From Plantago major (lineage: Eukaryota > Streptophyta > Magnoliopsida > Lamiales > Plantaginaceae), in assembly GCA_026545765.1 (NCBI GenBank), contig CM048844.1, forward strand, positions 6,326,524 through 6,390,523: a DNA stretch of 64,000 bases. Direction: 5' to 3'. The notes below the pieces were generated by a model that was not told where the DNA came from, searched no databases, and saw only the letters and a list, made by a program, of their open reading frames with translations. Made by a program: the position numbers and the translations under genes. This document shows positions 12,617 to 23,845 of this stretch, piece after piece (the stretch's first letter is position 1; each line of letters opens with the position of its first letter).

Positions 12617-13216
12617 ATCCCCCACATGAAGAAAACTTCATGTCGCATAATTCTACGATCGAATACCTGCATAGGATAGGTAGGTGTTACCACCTTTGAA
12701 CCCTCCCTTGTATGAATACACCTTCCCATCGCTAACAAGAGACGCGTTGTCCTTGAACTGCTCTGCCGTTTGTGTAAACGATAGTGCATTCCACACAGGT
12801 TCTTTCTAGCATCGTTCCGTTCTCATGGTTGTGTTCATTTCGGCCATGAAACACCTTTCCTGGTTCTGCAAGAGTATGCAAGAATTTGGGATCCAATTCT
12901 TGTTGAAGTGGCCCACACTTCACTCTTACATAGGTGATTCTGTATCACGTGTAACTATATTACTAATACGAATCATTAAAACCCACATGGTTAACCTCTT
13001 TGCGTTCCGTCATTGTATAGGCAAACCCCCACAATGAACTCCTCGTTGATACAATCAGGTTGTCCCTTTGAACCTAGATCTTGGGATCTCCAGTCAACTA
13101 GGTTGGGTTTTCCTTTGCATCAATCATTAGTTAAAGTCTTCAATCCCATTCCAGCAGAAGACTTTACTATCATCTCACGATTTAACCCTTTGGTTAACGG
13201 ATCCGCTAAATTATCT

Positions 13217-16200
13217 TTAGACTTCACGTAGTCTATAGAGATAACACCAGCCAGAGAAGTTGTCTAATGGACTTGTGTTCACATTTATGTGTCTAGACTT
13301 ACCATTATACATATTACTTTGTGCCCTACCAATTGCAGATTGGCTATCACAATGTATACATAAAGCTGGCACAGGTTTGGGCCAACTTGGAAGACTTTCT
13401 ATGAAAATGCGTAGCCATTCGGCTTCCTCCCCACATGAGTCCAACGCAATAAACTCAGCTTCCATCGTGGATCTCGCTATGACAGTCTGTTTAGAAGACT
13501 TCCATGATATTGCTACTCCTCCGAAGATGAAGACATATCCACTCGTGGACTTAGCATTCTTAAAATCAGAGATCCAGTTGGCATCTGCATATCCTTCAAG
13601 CATAGGAGGATATCTAGCATACTGTAGTCCAAAATCACGAGTAAATCTTAAATACTTTAATACTCTCATTATCGCATTCCAATGATTTACTCCTGGATTC
13701 TTCGTGTAACGACTCAGTTTGCTTACTGCAAAAGCTATGTCAGGCCTTGTGCAGTTCATCAAGTACATTAGGCTTCCAATTATCCTAGAGTACTCAACTT
13801 GAGACACTCCCAAACCATTGTTCTTCGCAAGATGAACATTTGGGTCCAGTGGAGTTCTAGCTGTTTCAACACCATCTTTGTTGAATTTCTCAAGAATCTT
13901 GTCCACATAGTGAGACTGATTCAACATCAACCCATTCGGTGTTCTAACAATTTTAATCCCAAGTATTACATCAGCTAGACCCAAGTCTTTCATATCAAAT
14001 CTGGATTTCAACATATCCTTCGTAGATTTGACCATTTTATCATTACTCCCAATGATAAGCATGTCGTCTACATAAAGACATAAAATGACATAGCCATTTT
14101 CTGTTTCCTTTACGTACACACATTTGTCACTTTCATTAATGATAAATCCATTCTCCATCATGGTATTATCGAACTTCTCATGCCATTGCTTTGGTGCTTG
14201 TTTTAAGCTATACAAAGACTTAACGAAATTACAAACTTTCTTTTCCTGACCAGGTGCAGAAAAACCTTCAGGTTGTTCCATGTAAATTTCTTCTTCTAAA
14301 TCACCATTTAGAAAAGCAGTCTTCACATCCATCTGATGCACTTCAAGATTGCGTAAAGAAGCAAATGCAATTATCATCCGGATAGATGTTATCCTTGACA
14401 CAGGAGAATATGTGTCAAAATAGTCGACCATGTTTTGGCGATACCCTTTAATCACCAAATGGGCTTTATACTTATCAATAGTTCCATCGGCCTTCAACTT
14501 TCTCTTGAAAATCCACTTGTAACCAAGTGGTTTGCTCCCCGGAGGAAGATCCACTAGCTCCCAAGTATGATTTTGCAAAATCGACTCAATTTCACTATTA
14601 ATTGCATCTTTCCACAAGGGTCCTTCCGTAGAGGTCACAGCCTCTTGGTAACTTTGAGGTTCACTCTCTAGCATGTAAGTCAAGAACTCAGGACCAAAGG
14701 ATTTTTCCGTTTCGCTTGCTACGTCTTGGTTCAACCTCTTCTTTATCACTTTCTGCATTGTCCTTTTGTGTGTCATCATGTATCCGTTTAGAAGAGTTGC
14801 TTGCAACATCTTCTACCTTTCTACATGGAAACACATCTTCAAAGAATGAAGCATTTCGTGATTCCATTATCGTATTCCTGTGTATGTCAGAAATTTCAGA
14901 TTTCACCACCAAGAATCGATAAGCACTCTTTATTATGTGCATATCCAACAAATATAAATAATCAGTTTTAGGTCCTACCTTAACCTTCTTAGGTAAAGGC
15001 ACCATCACCTTAGCCAGACACCCCCACACTCGCAAGTGTTTATACGAAGGAGCTCGTCCATGCCACAACTCATAGGGGCTCTTATCAACCTTCTTTTTCG
15101 GAATTTTGTTCAAGATGTAGTTAGCTGCCAAAACAGCTTCACCCCACATTCCTTGATTCATTCCAGAAGTGATTAACATGGCATTCATCATTTCCTTCAA
15201 AGTACGGTTCTTTCTTTCCGCAATGCCATTTTGTTATGGTGAGTAAGGAGCAGTTATCTCATGTTTAATACCACTAGAGGCACACAGCTGTTCAAGTGGA
15301 GAAATGTATACCCCACCACGATCACTCCTTATCACTTTGATCTTCTTGTTAAGTTGATTCTCAACTTCATTCTTATAGAGAACAAATTTCTCTATAGCTT
15401 CATCTTTACTTTTAAGAAGATACACATAACAGAACTTAGTGCTATCATCTATAAAAGTTATGAAAAACTTATTGCCTCCACGTGTTGGAGTTGATTTCAA
15501 ATCACATACATCGGTATGTATTAAATCAAGAGGTTGTGTCTCTCTTTCAATTAATTTAAAAGAAGATCGTGTTAACTTTGCTTCAACACACGTTTCACAT
15601 TTGTGTGACGCATCAATATGAAACGTTGGCAAACATTTTAAGTTAATTAGTTTACGCAAAGTATCATAATTAACATGTCCAAGTCTACTATGCCACAAAT
15701 TAAAAGACTCAAGCAAGTACGCAGAATTCATAGTTTTTCCATTAGCATTGGTGTTAACAACCATTACATTGATTTTGAACATGCCTTCGGTTATATAACC
15801 GTGGCCAACATAGTGACCATTCTTGGTCATAGTAAGCTTATTAGACTCTAGAACAATACGAAAACCATGCTGGATCAGAAGAGAACCAGAAACCAAATTC
15901 TTCCTAATCTCAGGAGCATAGAGCACATTGTTCAAAGTCAGCTTGAGCCCAGATGTCATCTTCAAAATCACAGTCCCACGACCCTTAACATCGCAGGTAG
16001 CAGAATTCCCCATGTACAGCTTTTCACCAGTCTCAGATTCATCAAGCTGAGAAAACATATCCTTGTTGAAGCAAACATGCCTAGTAGCTCCAGTATCAAT
16101 GAACCATTCTCTAGGGTGAGAATCAACCAGATTCACCTCAGAAACCACAGCACAAAGGTTCAAATCAGCCACATCCTTAGCAACAGTTTCAACCATGTTA

Positions 16201-17118
16201 GCTTGATTCTTCATTTTAGGTTTGCGACAATCAGCAGACCTGTGGCCAACCGTGCCACAATTGAAGCACTTCCCAGTAACTTCTTTTTCTCAACTCCACC
16301 ACTTGGTTTCATTTTGAACCCATTTGAAGAAGCTTTCTTCTTGCCTTTTCCATGCTCAACCAGATTAGCTCTAGCATCCGAACGTGGAGAGTTAGGAACA
16401 TATCCGGACTCCTTGGCAGAAGCACGATTATCTTCCTCAATCCTGAGTCGAACGATCAACTCTTCAAGGTTCATCTCCTTTCGCTTGTGTTTCAGATAAT
16501 TCTTGAAATCTTTCCAAGCCGGTGGCAATTTTTCAATCACAATACCACCTTAACGCTTCCGGCGACTTCATGCCCTCAAAGATCGATCTCATGATGATCA
16601 CTTGCAATTCTGGCCGACTTATCACAGATTTAGAATCAACCATTGCAAAATCCAAGAATTTTCCAACAATGAATTTCTTGGCTCCAGCATCCACAGTCTT
16701 ATATTTCTTATCCAAAGACTCCCACAGTTCTTTGGCGGTTTTCATTTGTCCATACACGTTGTACAGAGCATCGAAAGCCCGTCAACACATAATTCCAAGA
16801 AGGAAATCAGCGTGATTCCACGCATCAAGGGCAGTCAGCTTCTCACGATTTTCCTCTTGACTTGGCCCATCCAAAGTCACATTCGGAGCATCATTAGAGA
16901 GATACGTAGCATGACCCAACGTGGTCAAGTAGAACAACATTTTCTGTTGTCAACGCTTAAAGTGCAGCCCATTGAACTTTTCAGGTTTCTCAGCATGGCT
17001 AGCAGGAATCGAGAAGGTCGATCCAGCCATCTGAGTGTGAACCATGGAACCGATGCATCGAGTCATCGAACCGCAGGCTTGGGCAAGGATGAAAAGCAGC
17101 AGGCGATTCAGTAGCCAT
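13217..17118 (-). pseudogene. Copia gag-pol polyprotein, with stops and a frameshift
   Basis: Gag begins near 17118 (MATESPAAFH). It shows a TGG-to-TGA stop in the KR-stop-QQKMLFYL block near 16948, further stops near 16780 and 16545, and then the CCHC knuckle CFNCGTVGHRSADC near 16215-16260. Protease follows with WFIDTGATRHVC (about 16075-16110). The integrase HHCC zinc motif is at about 15590-15690 and the integrase core runs down to about 15235, where CAA has become TAA in the SP-stop-QNGIAERKN motif. A frameshift near 14715 precedes reverse transcriptase, which keeps YVDDMLIIG (about 14050-14080). The RNase H domain holds YADANW (about 13580-13600). The element could not move on its own proteins. 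Confidence 0.92.
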
Positions 17119-17223
17119 TTCTATGGAAGAAAACAGAGCAAGTTAATATCTTTGAATTAACAAAGGGAAAAAAAATTCTCAAATCAACAGATAAGAGAAA
17201 AATTACGATATTTGCTTTAAGAT

Positions 17224-18150
17224 TGTTACAAAGATTAATAAAAATTCAAAGATAAAGCAGACAGAATAAATCAAACCGCCTTTCGTAATTGGAATCGAGG
17301 CCTGTGCTTGCACAGATTCCTTAAAGCAAATACGCCCTCTCACCTATGGTGCTTGAGACGTTGAGCGTTTGCCTCCCAGGATACAACGATTGACTTAAAC
17401 TACTAGCCGCACAAGCTAGCAATTTCCGGCGAACTGAAACGGATGCTCGGTTTATGCGAATACAGGGAAGGAGGAAGAACAGTAAGAAGAAGAAGAGAAA
17501 GGCTTTTTCAGTGTGTTCTTCCTTACTGATTCTGAGACCAATTTATAAGTGAGAAAATAGCTGTTGAATTTTGTAACTGCTCAAGAATAATGGAGTTTTA
17601 TTACAAAAATCAAATCTCTCAACTAATGACAGAATTGATTCATTTGTAACTCCTGACAGTTACAAAGTCATACAAACAGTCAAAACTTCTGGAAGGTTTC
17701 GACCAGACCAAGTAGCAAAACATTGGCTCACGCGGGCTAGTAAACATGCCTATTTCGTCAAGATTCGTGCACGCAGTCACACTGCCGCACTCAAGTCCCA
17801 CTAGTTTCAAGACAAATCGGCCAGATTTGCACCTCATACCGTAGAGAGTCTTCCATAACCTTACCATCACACTTGAACAAGTAATATGGCTTGATAGGTT
17901 ATAAACTAGTAATGACTTCCATGTGCTAAGAATGCGACAATCTCACTTTACCTTCCAACTTTGAGCAACTATTCCTCACTAACCCAAGGTCCGTTTTGGG
18001 CATACCATATATCAAATCGAAGCTCTCACTTAGTAGCTTACGACTGTATATTTAGTTTTCTTAATTAACAAATAATCAAGAAATGATCTCCTAGCAAACA
18101 TACCCCACAAGGCATAGTTTACAACAAGTTTTCTTCAAAAACTTCCAACA
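17224..18150 (-). repeat. Copia 5' LTR (927 bp)
   Basis: Partner of the LTR at 11680-12616, with the same TG...CA ends. Its outer end abuts the ATTCA duplication and, three bases further, the donor site of SEC10 exon 18159-18209. Confidence 0.93.
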
Positions 18151-18155
18151 ATTCA
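18151..18155 (+). repeat. 5-bp target-site duplication ATTCA of Copia element (right)
   Basis: Matches 11675-11679. On the minus strand the bases form part of the intron donor context GTATGAAT. Confidence 0.9.
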
Positions 18156-18209
18156 TACCTTCATTAGATCTATAGTTTGACAGGCAGTTTCTCGCTGCGC
18201 AACAGCACT

Positions 18210-19841
18210 CTGAGAAAGAAGAATAAAAGCTGTCAGGCATGAACTTCCAAATACACGAGAAAGCAATAGTTTAAATTGCAGCATGAGATACCCAATGGCA
18301 AATCCAGAAGCATATTTCAGATGGGTCGAATCTTAACTTGCAATTTTCACAACTAAAATATTATTGTCATATTAGTATATTATACAAGTATGAATATATA
18401 TATATTTATCATCATTTACTCATTGATATTGCGTAACAATAGGTATATTTAAAATTAATACTTTTTATGTATTCATAAATTTGTTATGATATATTATAAG
18501 GTGAGTATAGACGAATATTATTTGATATCTTGAGAAAACTATGTATTTTTGGAAAATAAAGAAAAAACAAAAGGAAAGTGAAGCTAAAATGAGAGAAAAA
18601 TATGCTTAAATCAAAAGGAAAAAGTGATGAAGATGGGTGTCGAACCCATACACTCAAGGTAAATATGGACATACTCATCCACTCAGTTACATACAAAGTT
18701 TGGTAATCTTATGGGTAGGTAACGTATACTAACTGTATTAATTTTTTTTCCGCTTCGCACTACTAATTCAGAGTCGAGGGCAAGTCGAGTTGGGTCGAGT
18801 GACCCGCCTCGACCATAAATATTAAATGGTTGTTTGACATGGGACTTAAATTGACCGGATTCTAATAAGGTTTTAAGTGTGAACAAACTGAATTTTAATT
18901 TGGTTGTAATTTTTTTTATATGATAAAGTTAAAATCTTATAGATTTATAGGGGTTGTTATATAGGGTGTGTAAAAGTGAGCGGTGTATGAAAAAAAAATT
19001 ATTGATTTTAATGTTATTTGATTTGATTTAGGTTGTTATAATAAATAAAAAAGTAAATTAAGTGAATGGAGAAGAAGGTAGAGAGATAAAATATAATTTA
19101 GCTATGGATAGTTGGTAGATTAAAATGATATTGTTCAACGCGATTAAAGTTGTATGGCAAATAAAGTGCCAAATCGATTAAAATCGGACTTTAATTGCAA
19201 CTCAAACTGCCTCTAAGGGTTTTAATAATAACATTCATAAAATGGTCGTTATAAAACATAATTAATATAGTTTCAAACACATACTTAGTATCTAAATCTA
19301 AATATACATAATAAAAGTGGTGACCTATTTCAATAAAGAGGCATGCTACATGTGCAAAATTCAATGTGGTATGTTTCTTTGAATTTCATTGAGTTTCATT
19401 CACAAAAATAAAGTAAAAAAAAAAAATTAGTATGTTAAGTGCATTATATGGTATTTATTAAATTAAATCACATATAACTTTATCTGCAAAACTCTGAAAA
19501 ATATTTTGAACATATATTTAGATTCATCGCGACAAGACGAATTCATAGACACCAATCGTATATACTATTATTAATTAAATAAATTATTTATATATTAAAA
19601 TAAATTATAAAGCAATCTTGCACAACCAAAATATTCCATAAAAAACAATACAAATATGATAATATATTTCAAAAAATCATAAATTAACCTTAATTATACA
19701 TCTCCTAAAATTGTGTAATTCCAATCATACGACCAACTAAAATAACGTAATTGATGGAAGTGGAGTAGTAAACTGGGCCAAGGCCTACTAATATTACCGT
19801 ATATCATTGAGCAGCTCAGACGACTAAATCATTCAAAACCA
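18210..19841. other. Intergenic, AT-rich; possible SINE-like remnant
   Basis: No further SEC10 exon is found upstream of 18209, which marks the truncation. On the minus strand around 18625-18715 there is a tRNA-like B-box (GGGTTCGACACCC) preceded by an A-box-like AACTGAGTGGATGAG, the pattern of a tRNA-derived SINE. No tail or target duplication was confirmed. The rest is low-complexity AT-rich sequence up to the F-box gene. Confidence 0.4.
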
Positions 19842-20939
19842 ATGGAGATGAAACCGACTGCTAAAATACTAGAAGCTGGAATTCCGGGAGATTTGATAGA
19901 TCAAATATTGTTTCGGATCCCAATCAAATCACTGTTAAAATTCAGGTGCGTTTCGAAGTCATGGTGTCATATAATCTCCAGTAAAAGGTTCGTTCAATCT
20001 CAACTGAATTTTGCAGCCAACGACCCAGATAGCCCACGCATGATTTTAGAAACAGACATCAAACCCATGATCAAGCAATATGATATGAATGTCTTTTTGA
20101 ACAAATTAGATGACTATGAAGCACGTGACCTTTACAATCCCCTGTGCAATAAACTAAGTCATACTACTACTTGTGATTTTATCGGTTCTTGTAATGGACT
20201 ATGTTGTGCCTGGATTGAGAGTAGTTTCTTAGTTTGGAACCCATCTACAAGGATATACAGGAAATTGCCGTGCCCTAGTAGCACGGGGCTCTGGTACCGT
20301 CTCAACATGGGATTTGGTTTTGATGGTGGTGATTACAAGGTTTTGGCTATTTATTATGACCTTGATATTTGCAAGATGGTAGGCAAATTATATAGTTTAA
20401 GAACTAATTCTTGGAACATCATACAAGTAGATAACTGCAAGAACGCAAGATTATTGAGACACACAGGGAAGTTTGCTAACAAGAAGCTCTACTGGCCTAC
20501 ACTTTACGGGAATATAATTTTTTATTTTGATTTGGGAAGTAAGGCTTCGGGAACTATACGTCTACCAGAACATGAGGCTCAACTCCCTGGCTTGGAAGTA
20601 CTCGGGGAATGCCTTTATATGTATACTAATCTGGAAACTAGAACGGATGTGTGGATTTTGAAGGAGCAAGGGTTCGAAGGTAATTCATGGAATAAAATCA
20701 TCACTATTAATTACTCAGCTTCTCCTGGGCTTCCTATGTATGCAAGTGTTGAACCCGTTTGTATGACTGGAGAGGGTGAAATTTTGTTTAGCTACGGACT
20801 CTTTGAAGACACTGCTTTCATAACTTACGATCTAAAAGGCAAGTCTATTAAGCAATCAGTTAAAACAGTATCTGGTTGGAAATTACAATCAAGATTCTAC
20901 TACGTCCCGAGTTTAGTCTCGCCATGGCTGGATGATTAA
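19842..20939 (+). CDS. F-box protein with F-box-associated (FBA/kelch-type) domain
   Basis: Single-exon 365-aa protein. Plant F-box proteins are substrate receptors of SCF (SKP1-CUL1-F-box) ubiquitin ligases. The F-box covers residues about 12-55 (IPGDLIDQILFRIPIKSLLK, then FRCVSKSWCHIISSKRFV), the usual N-terminal position. It is followed by an FBA-type interaction domain: GSCNGLCCAW, WNPSTRIYRKLP, then GFGFDGGDYKVLAIY and YSLRTNSWNII, running to about residue 340. Length and layout match the large F-box/kelch-repeat family of Arabidopsis At3g23880 and At3g06240 type. The start at 19842 gives a normal short leader before the F-box. No stop or frameshift is visible. The target is unknown, and this family evolves fast by birth and death, so orthology cannot be assigned. 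Confidence 0.93.
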   Translation: MEMKPTAKILEAGIPGDLIDQILFRIPIKSLLKFRCVSKSWCHIISSKRFVQSQLNFAANDPDSPRMILETDIKPMIKQYDMNVFLNKLDDYEARDLYNPLCNKLSHTTTCDFIGSCNGLCCAWIESSFLVWNPSTRIYRKLPCPSSTGLWYRLNMGFGFDGGDYKVLAIYYDLDICKMVGKLYSLRTNSWNIIQVDNCKNARLLRHTGKFANKKLYWPTLYGNIIFYFDLGSKASGTIRLPEHEAQLPGLEVLGECLYMYTNLETRTDVWILKEQGFEGNSWNKIITINYSASPGLPMYASVEPVCMTGEGEILFSYGLFEDTAFITYDLKGKSIKQSVKTVSGWKLQSRFYYVPSLVSPWLDD

Positions 20940-22424
20940 CTGTAACGGCCTCAAGCATAGAGACGGGAACATATGCAGTTGCTAAATCATATCTGCAGTT
21001 TATTTTATCTTGGTAGGATTCTTTGACATTTGATTTCTTTTAATCCGATCCATGGATATGTGAAACTTTTGGTTTGTGAAGAATATTTTTAACATCTTTT
21101 TGAGTAGTTTAAGCTTTATATCAGTGTCTGTTATATCATTGCATAAGACTCAAAGCTTCGGGTTCGTAACCAAACGATTGTAATTGCTTTAATTTCTTAT
21201 TTTGATTAGGTGTAATATTCCTGGAAGTGTGAATCCCTGTTTACATGAATCACTGATATCTGTGCATTAATTAGTAATTATGAGAGCTAGGCGTGGAATG
21301 CCAAAACATTCCGTCCCATTCATACCATAACTTAATTTTCTACATAGGTCACCACTTGTACTGGCTAGTCTATTAACCTTGCGAAAGTCAACTTCCAATG
21401 GGTTGTGAAGTAAACTTCTACATTTCTGGACTTCATCTGCAAACTCAAAAGGCGGTGGCAACTTTTCAGTTCTCAAGTACCCAATAGTGGACCATTTCCA
21501 CAATCAAATTGGGCCGAGGTTTGCTAGTTGAGCATTGGGCCCTTAAGTTTGTTTTCCTTTTTTCATACTTCATCTTCTCTGATTCTCAGCTGGTCTGGGT
21601 CACCTTAAAGCGCCCCGAGGGATCAACCAAACCGCTAAAATCGCGCTCGCACTCCACAAAATATTAGAGCGCGAAGTAAGATTTACATAAAACTTTGAAG
21701 TATATGAACTGGTTCGTGAACTTTGAATTAAATACCCAAATTACAATGAATTGATTTTAAGTTTTTAACCTAATAAACAACAGAGAAGTCAGTCAGTCTG
21801 TCTGTCTTCTTCTTCTTCGGCTTTGATGCGCTCACCAACTCGGGACAGAATCTCAGGCCGGCCACTCCGACCCTCTATCTCCGGTGACTAATAAGCATAA
21901 CGAGAGAAATCGATTTTTGGATGGAAAACTTGAATACCGGAAGAAACACTAAAAAAATTTGATTACGAATTCAAAATCATAGAAAGTCTGTGTGTTAAAA
22001 ATGGAGGGTTGAGTTTTTGGGTGGAAGGTTGTGAAACGTTTCACGCGATCTCTGTTGTACTGTGATCGATGCAGAAGTAGCTCCAGTATAGGGGCACGTG
22101 ATATTGCTGGTGGAGAAAGGGATTTTTTAGTATGTTATTATGGAAAAAGCAGGGGTATGTTGGATTTTGGCTTAATTGGTCTAAAATCCACTATGTGACA
22201 ATGAATCTGTCCCAGCACACCACTTTTTTTCCCAATCAAAGTCCACTACAGTTTTATCAATATGAGGTCCGGTTTTTGGCAATTAATCGATTATAGCTCC
22301 TATTCTACACTGCAGCTATAATATAGGGGTTGCAGGAGCATTAAATGCGGTTCAATTGCTTTCTTCTTCATTATAAACTATTCTTTCAATCTTAAATTCA
22401 AAAAAAATATATTAAAGTATGATC
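20940..22424. other. Intergenic region without recognisable gene
   Basis: This stretch includes the probable 3' UTR of the F-box gene. A 78-codon minus-strand open frame at 21267-21503 has no family features I recognise. A CT-rich stretch lies near 21795-21825. Nothing else can be supported. Confidence 0.6.
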
Positions 22425-22790
22425 TCTACTACAAACACTATGATCTCATCAAAAAATTTTATGATATCAACTAAAAACTTTATGATTACAAACACAATGA
22501 CTACAAACACTGTTCACATACAAACATCTCAAATAAACACTACGATATCAAAACAAACACAATGATCTCAACTAAGAACACTATGATCTGAACTAAAAAC
22601 ATTATGATCTCATCCAAAAACTCAATGATTCTAACTAAAAATACAATGACTACGAACACTGTTCACAGGCAAACATCTCAAATACACTACGAACATTATG
22701 ATCTCATCCAGAAACATTATGATCTCATCCAAAAACATTATGATATCAACTAAAAACACAATGACTACAAACACTGTTCACCGACAAACA
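22425..22790 (+). repeat. Minisatellite-like array built on ATGATCTCATCCAAAAACAT-type units
   Basis: Imperfect repeats of a roughly 20-25-bp unit mixing TATGATCTCA, TATGATATCAACTAAAAAC and ACAATGACTACAAACACTGTTCACA. The longer CACAATGACTACAAACACTGTTCAC block recurs near 22495, 22645 and 22760, so a higher-order period of roughly 120-150 bp is also likely. Confidence 0.75.
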
Positions 22791-23185
22791 TTAAATGCAC
22801 TGCATGCCCACATGGGCCAAAGGACGGCTGCTGCAGTCGCTGTTGGTTGATGCTGCATGCTATTTCTTCTTTTTCGCAGGCCTATAGAAGCTAGTTTACT
22901 AGCTGTTGTACCTGACATTAATATGGAAAAAAACTTGTGTGCTGGGACAAATTCATTTGAACGTTTTGCTCTGGAAAACGAGTCTGCCGTTGGATTTTTA
23001 CAGACAAATAATCTACCAACTGGTGTGGTAGGCAACTTATGCGGGTATGGAAGGTACAAGCAGAACAAGTACAAGAAGGTGAAGGGAATAATTCAGTACA
23101 GAAACTACATTTTAGAAAATGGAATATTGTACTCAAAAAAAAAAAAAAAAGAAAATGGAATATTGGAATCTCTATTTAAGACTAA

Positions 23186-23303
23186 GTCTATGTTCTCTTC
23201 AACTGAAAACTCATTCGATTCGATTCGATTCGATTAGTTATATTTTATACTACAATTGATTCGATTCGATTGATTCAGAAAATTGCGATTGAAGAAGCGA
23301 GCC
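23186..23303. mobile_element. Tourist-like MITE copy A1 (118 bp)
   Basis: Flanked by TAA at 23183-23185 and 23304-23306. The ends (GTCTATGTTCTCTTCAACTG, and AGAAGCGAGCC on the right) are degenerate forms of the GGCTCTGTTCTCTTCAACT inverted repeat seen intact at 48223-48418. The interior is a TTCGA/ATTCG pentamer run plus the AGTTATATTTTATACTACAATT core shared with the other copies. Confidence 0.7.
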
Positions 23304-23306
23304 TAA

Positions 23307-23400
23307 GGCTCTGTTATCTTCAACTGGAAACTCATTCAGTTCAGTTTAGTTTCATTCAATTCAGTTCAATTCAGCTCGTCTTCAGTTCAGTTCATTAAAT
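23307..23400. mobile_element. Tourist-like MITE copy A2, right end missing
   Basis: Begins GGCTCTGTTATCTTCAACTGG directly after copy A1, sharing its TAA. It continues with TTCAG pentamer repeats and then runs into the trinucleotide repeat at 23400, with no right terminal repeat visible. Confidence 0.6.
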
Positions 23401-23414
23401 TTATTATTATTATT

Positions 23415-23450
<36 letters not shown>

Positions 23451-23463
23451 AATATTATTATTA

Positions 23464-23510
<47 letters not shown>
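23400..23510 (+). repeat. TTA/TTG trinucleotide microsatellite
   Basis: Run of TTA, then about eleven TTG, then TTA again over roughly 110 bp. It makes a spurious poly-Leu reading frame. Confidence 0.95.
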
Positions 23511-23511
<1 letters not shown>

Positions 23512-23845
23512 CATCTATTGACACACTCGATTTTTTGTACGAGGAAAATAAGAAAATTTATCCTATTAAGTAAAACTTCACTTTTGCGAGCTTCGCTAAA
23601 ACGGCTCTCAAATCTTCGTCCAAACTCCGAATCCACTTCCGTTTTCGCCCAGTTACTCTACATTCAAATTTCTAGAACCAAATTTTTCACTCCGATTTTC
23701 ACCTTCGGGACACAAAAATCCTACAAAACACAAACAAGAAACCAAGCATAAAAACGGACTAAAATAATATAAAACTAAGGTCAAAGACTAACAAAAGACG
23801 ATTAAAAAGGACCAAATGAGACGTTAGAATATTGTCTCATCAATC

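Larger units (their letters stand above)
11680..18150 (-). mobile_element. Ty1/Copia LTR retrotransposon, complete structure, coding region decayed
   Basis: This 6471-bp element has two similar LTRs (11680-12616 and 17224-18150), TG...CA ends and a perfect ATTCA target duplication. Transcription runs on the minus strand, so 17224-18150 is the 5' LTR. A G-rich polypurine tract (GTGGGGGAT on the minus strand, about 12615-12624) adjoins the 3' LTR. Domain order is gag, zinc knuckle, protease, integrase, reverse transcriptase, RNase H, which defines Copia rather than Gypsy. I could not identify a clear tRNA-Met primer site next to the 5' LTR. The insertion is in a SEC10 intron, three bases past the donor of exon 18159-18209. 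The LTRs differ mainly by small indels around 12190-12320 versus 17740-17850, suggesting a moderately recent insertion. Confidence 0.95.
1..18209 (-). pseudogene. SEC10: 5'-truncated SEC10 (exocyst subunit) pseudogene with transposon-filled introns
   Basis: SEC10 is a subunit of the exocyst, which tethers secretory vesicles to the plasma membrane. In minus-strand order, twelve exons match plant SEC10: 18159-18209, 11454-11559, 4107-4226, 3910-4001, 3348-3507, 3194-3270, 1918-2016, 1729-1819, 1097-1182, 754-894, 362-415 and 140-259. Recognisable stretches include YLMEFNSSPGDLMELSALFF, SAMQHYV, RKEAVTITAVFPSPNEV, PPPMEEGG, SVTVVSEFVRWNEEAI and YITEGLQRARDGL. Splice sites and codon phases fit at every junction. 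However, codon TAG at 3985-3987 replaces a conserved Leu just after the ELENR motif, and no exon for the N-terminal part is seen beyond 18209. The exon at 754-894 lacks a stretch found in SEC10 before the SSSQQQ motif, and two residues are missing at the 3910/3507 junction. The C-terminal part would lie outside the window. Identification is from memory of Arabidopsis SEC10. I infer a truncated duplicate; an intact SEC10 should exist elsewhere in the genome. Confidence 0.88.

Noticed and set aside
13260..13685. 141-codon plus-strand frame within the Copia RNase H region
   Set aside because: Antisense of the pol coding strand, which carries clear RNase H motifs.
18620..18710. Candidate tRNA gene on the minus strand
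   Set aside because: A B-box-like TTCGA block is present, but no acceptor stem pairing or anticodon arm can be drawn. At best a SINE remnant.
21267..21503. 78-codon minus-strand open frame near the F-box gene
   Set aside because: No recognisable motif, no splice context, and no supporting neighbour.
22857..23237. 126-codon plus-strand open frame (LAVVPDINMEKNLCAG...)
   Set aside because: Composition looks protein-like in the middle, but I recognise no family. It abuts a minisatellite and ends inside MITE pentamers, and it does not match the EXO84C exon that would be expected upstream of 23846.
23416..23751. 111-codon open frame with a long poly-Leu start
   Set aside because: It is produced by the TTA/TTG microsatellite. 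The rest has no protein-like conservation or splice support.
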